Shown here piece after piece: positions 62,270-64,000 of a stretch of DNA of 64,000 bases. Position numbers and translations under genes: made by a program. The stretch comes from Thermosporothrix hazakensis. GTDB taxonomy: Bacteria > Chloroflexota > Ktedonobacteria > Ktedonobacterales > Ktedonobacteraceae. Below the pieces are notes generated by a model. That model did not search any database and was not told the origin of the DNA. It saw only the letters and a program-made list of their open reading frames with translations. The first letter of the stretch is position 1. Every line of letters begins with the position of its first letter. The stretch is taken from contig NZ_QKUF01000012.1 in assembly GCF_003253565.1 (NCBI RefSeq), positions 124,001-188,000 of the forward strand. The letters run 5' to 3'.

Positions 62270-63139
62270 ATGCCCGCTTTTCCCTTTATTGATGCCCACC
62301 TCCATATCTGGGATCCGACCCGCTATCGGATGAGCTGGCTTGACAAGAATGAACAACTCAACCATCCTTTTGGATTGCCTGAATTCGCGGAAGCAACGCG
62401 AGAACTTGCACTAGAAGCGATGGTCTTTATTCAAGCAGACGTTGAGGAGCCTTATGGCCTGCTGGAAACTCGATGGATCGCGGAACTTGCCCGGCAGGAA
62501 CCCCGAATACAGGCGATTGTTGCCTACGCGCCGCTAGAATATGGAGAGCAGGCCCGTGCCTATCTGGAAGCACTGAAGGCTATCGATCCACGTGTCAAGG
62601 GAGTGCGCCGCCTGCTTCAGGGAGAACAAGACCCCGAATTTTGTCTACGGCCAGACTTCATACGGGCGCTTCAGATACTCCCGGAATATGACTTCTCGTT
62701 TGACATCTGTGTCACTCATCAGCAGTTACCAGCGGTGGTCAAGATGGTCCAGCGCTGCCCACAGACAGCCTTTATTCTCGACCATTGTGGCAAGCCCAAT
62801 ATCCTCAGACAGGAGCTCGAACCCTGGCATGAGCACATCAAGGAGCTGGCAGGCTACCCGAATGTGATGTGTAAGATCAGTGGTCTGGTCACAGAAGCGG
62901 ATCTGGAACTCTGGTCACCTGATGATCTGGCTCCCTATATCCACTACGCGTTGCAGGAGTTCGGAGAGGATCGTGTGCTATTCGGAGGAGATTGGCCGGT
63001 ACTGACCCAGACATGCAGTTATGGCTGCTGGATTGAGACGCTGGACGAGCTGACCTCAAATCTCTCACTGCAGGCCAAACGCAAACTCTGGGTCGAGAAC
63101 GCGCGGGCCTTCTATCGCTTGCCAGAGGAATCGCTATAG
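62270..63139 (+). CDS. Amidohydrolase-2 family hydrolase (lactonase-like)
   Basis: A 289-residue TIM-barrel hydrolase of the amidohydrolase_2 family. Metal ligands begin with His10 and His12 in DAHLHIWDP; the later His lies in AFILDHCGKPN and the catalytic Asp in VLFGGDWPVLT. The overall layout and the VKGVRRLLQ segment match L-rhamnono-/L-fuconolactonase and related 2-pyrone-dicarboxylate lactonase-type enzymes, so hydrolysis of a sugar lactone is a reasonable inference. The start at 62270 has GAGGA upstream. No sugar-metabolism genes adjoin it. It converges with the XRE gene, with a hairpin between. Confidence 0.9.
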   Translation: MPAFPFIDAHLHIWDPTRYRMSWLDKNEQLNHPFGLPEFAEATRELALEAMVFIQADVEEPYGLLETRWIAELARQEPRIQAIVAYAPLEYGEQARAYLEALKAIDPRVKGVRRLLQGEQDPEFCLRPDFIRALQILPEYDFSFDICVTHQQLPAVVKMVQRCPQTAFILDHCGKPNILRQELEPWHEHIKELAGYPNVMCKISGLVTEADLELWSPDDLAPYIHYALQEFGEDRVLFGGDWPVLTQTCSYGCWIETLDELTSNLSLQAKRKLWVENARAFYRLPEESL

Positions 63140-63195
63140 CAGAAAAAGAGCGACTATAACGGTGTTGAAAGAGACAAGCAGAAGCAAGCAATACG

Positions 63196-63226
63196 CTGCT
63201 CCTCTTTCTGATCGAGAGAGGAGCAG
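63196..63226. terminator. Stem-loop between convergent genes
   Basis: Perfect 10-bp stem CTGCTCCTCT (63196-63205) and AGAGGAGCAG (63217-63226), loop of 11, between the lactonase-like and XRE genes. No U-tract on either side. Confidence 0.5.
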
Positions 63227-63259
63227 AATCATCGTGGGCACGGAGAAATCTGAAAGCGG

Positions 63260-63826
63260 TCAGAATACTTTTGCATCATAAGAATCGACGATCACAATGT
63301 AGTGACAGGGGCCCGGCCCGGGATTATAAAACGCATACGAGACATCAGCGGGAAAAGAGAGCGTATCACCAGCCTCTACAGCGATTTCCTCTGAACCAAT
63401 CGTACACTGCATATGTCCCTGTATAACTGTAAGGTGTCCCTCAACTCCATGCTTTTGCGGGGGGAACGTGCCGGTTTTTTTTCCAGCAGGGAGAGAATAC
63501 CAGAGCACCTCCAACCCCTTACGTAGCAACGCTGGAATCAAAAGCTGACGCGCAATCCCCGTCTGAGGATCAACCAGAACCTGTCGCTCATGCCGCTTGA
63601 TGAGCTCAACAGAACTACGCGGCTCAAAAGGCTGCTCCCCCAGAAGAAAGGAAACGGTACATTGCAGTGCTTTCGCGATCTGGCTAACTACCTTGATGGT
63701 TGGATTTTTAATCCCTCTCTCGATGTCTGAAAGCATTGCCCGGCTGACCCCGGACCGCGAGGCCAATTCTTCAAGCGTTAATCCTTGAGCCTGTCTTCGT
63801 CGGCGGATCGCTTGGCCTAATTCCAT
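63260..63826 (-). CDS. XRE-family regulator with cupin sensor domain
   Basis: A 188-residue transcription factor. The N-terminal helix-turn-helix (about 7-60) reads RRRQAQGLTLEELASRSGVS followed by SDIERGIKNPTIKVVSQIAK. The C-terminal cupin barrel (about 105-185) contains KHGVEGHLTVIQGHMQCTIG, EAGDTLSFPADVSYAFYNPG and a final HYIVIVDSYDAKVF. Cupin-XRE proteins usually bind a small ligand and repress catabolic or amine-metabolism genes. The ribosome site AGGAAGAG is somewhat far upstream. Autoregulation is suggested by the inverted repeat just upstream. Confidence 0.92.
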   Translation of the reverse strand: MELGQAIRRRRQAQGLTLEELASRSGVSRAMLSDIERGIKNPTIKVVSQIAKALQCTVSFLLGEQPFEPRSSVELIKRHERQVLVDPQTGIARQLLIPALLRKGLEVLWYSLPAGKKTGTFPPQKHGVEGHLTVIQGHMQCTIGSEEIAVEAGDTLSFPADVSYAFYNPGPGPCHYIVIVDSYDAKVF

Positions 63827-63854
63827 AAAACGCTATCACTCTTCCTATTTCCAC

Positions 63855-63888
63855 TATAGAGGTTCTTTTTGAATTCAGTTCCTCTATA
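63855..63888. promoter_or_regulatory. Inverted repeat upstream of XRE-cupin gene, operator candidate
   Basis: TATAGAGG (63855-63862) and CCTCTATA (63881-63888) form perfect half-sites with an 18-base spacer, 29 bases upstream of the start codon. A third similar half-site, CTCCTCTAT (63922-63930), lies 33 bases further out. The position suits binding by the XRE protein. Confidence 0.5.
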
Positions 63889-64000
63889 ATCGATACATAC
63901 TATTTCTTTCTAACAAAATGGCTCCTCTATTGTAGTCATTTTTGCACAAAAAGGAAAGAGGTAGCCCGGAAAGCCACATCACCATGCACTGCCCACAACT

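Overview
This is 64 kb of a bacterial chromosome, moderately GC-rich (about 54% by eye), with roughly 58 protein-coding genes. No rRNA, intact tRNA, intact transposase, CRISPR array or phage gene was recognised. Eukaryote-like kinases and phosphatases with large extracytoplasmic domains, a zinc-ribbon kinase with an FRD catalytic loop, long TPR proteins, a stand-alone polyketide synthase, many orphan membrane proteins and lipoprotein binding proteins fit a large-genome, soil-type, mycelial member of the Ktedonobacteria (Chloroflexota). That placement is inferred from gene content, not from a marker gene.

Left part (1-20.5 kb, almost all minus strand). The window opens in a truncated phosphotransferase-like gene, an SDR dehydrogenase, a divergent winged-helix-like protein and a Nudix hydrolase. 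Next comes a run transcribed leftwards as queF-queC-queD-queE-folE-ecfT-ecfA. It encodes a complete route from GTP to preQ1 (FolE, QueD, QueE, QueC, QueF), followed by an ECF transporter membrane subunit and a fused double ATPase with no S component beside them. After that: a small membrane protein, a TRIC-type channel, a membrane-anchored glycerophosphodiesterase, a DUF815 AAA ATPase, an orphan oligopeptide-type binding lipoprotein, a membrane PP2C phosphatase next to a large proline-rich membrane protein, and an EamA transporter.

Middle (20.5-39 kb). A single 1791-residue type I polyketide synthase (KS-AT-DH-KR-ACP) stands alone. A 0.77 kb AT-rich divergent region with several inverted repeats separates it from a DJ-1/PfpI gene. 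Then come a HIT hydrolase and an Eis-like acetyltransferase, three tandem paralogous four-helix membrane proteins (with a possible 25-codon ORF after the third), a GNAT acetyltransferase, a GAF protein, a glycoside hydrolase family 3 lipoprotein and a YiiD-type thioesterase.

Right part (39-64 kb). There are an FUSC-type membrane protein, DUF72 and DUF2254 proteins, a protein of 18 uninterrupted TPRs, a glycine-oxidase-like flavoenzyme and an OmpR-type winged-helix protein. A plus-strand cluster follows (small ORF, DoxX-like protein, multi-TM/HAMP-like protein, pseudokinase-TPR protein) that looks like an undescribed membrane signalling unit. It is followed by an ATZ/TRZ-type deaminase, a possible ECF S component, a rhomboid protease, a second orphan binding protein, an active-looking Ser/Thr kinase with a C-terminal WD40-like domain, a TIM-barrel lactonase-like hydrolase and an XRE-cupin regulator with a nearby inverted-repeat operator candidate.

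Many gene ends carry perfect stem-loops. Some have a U-tract (classical intrinsic terminators) and several do not.
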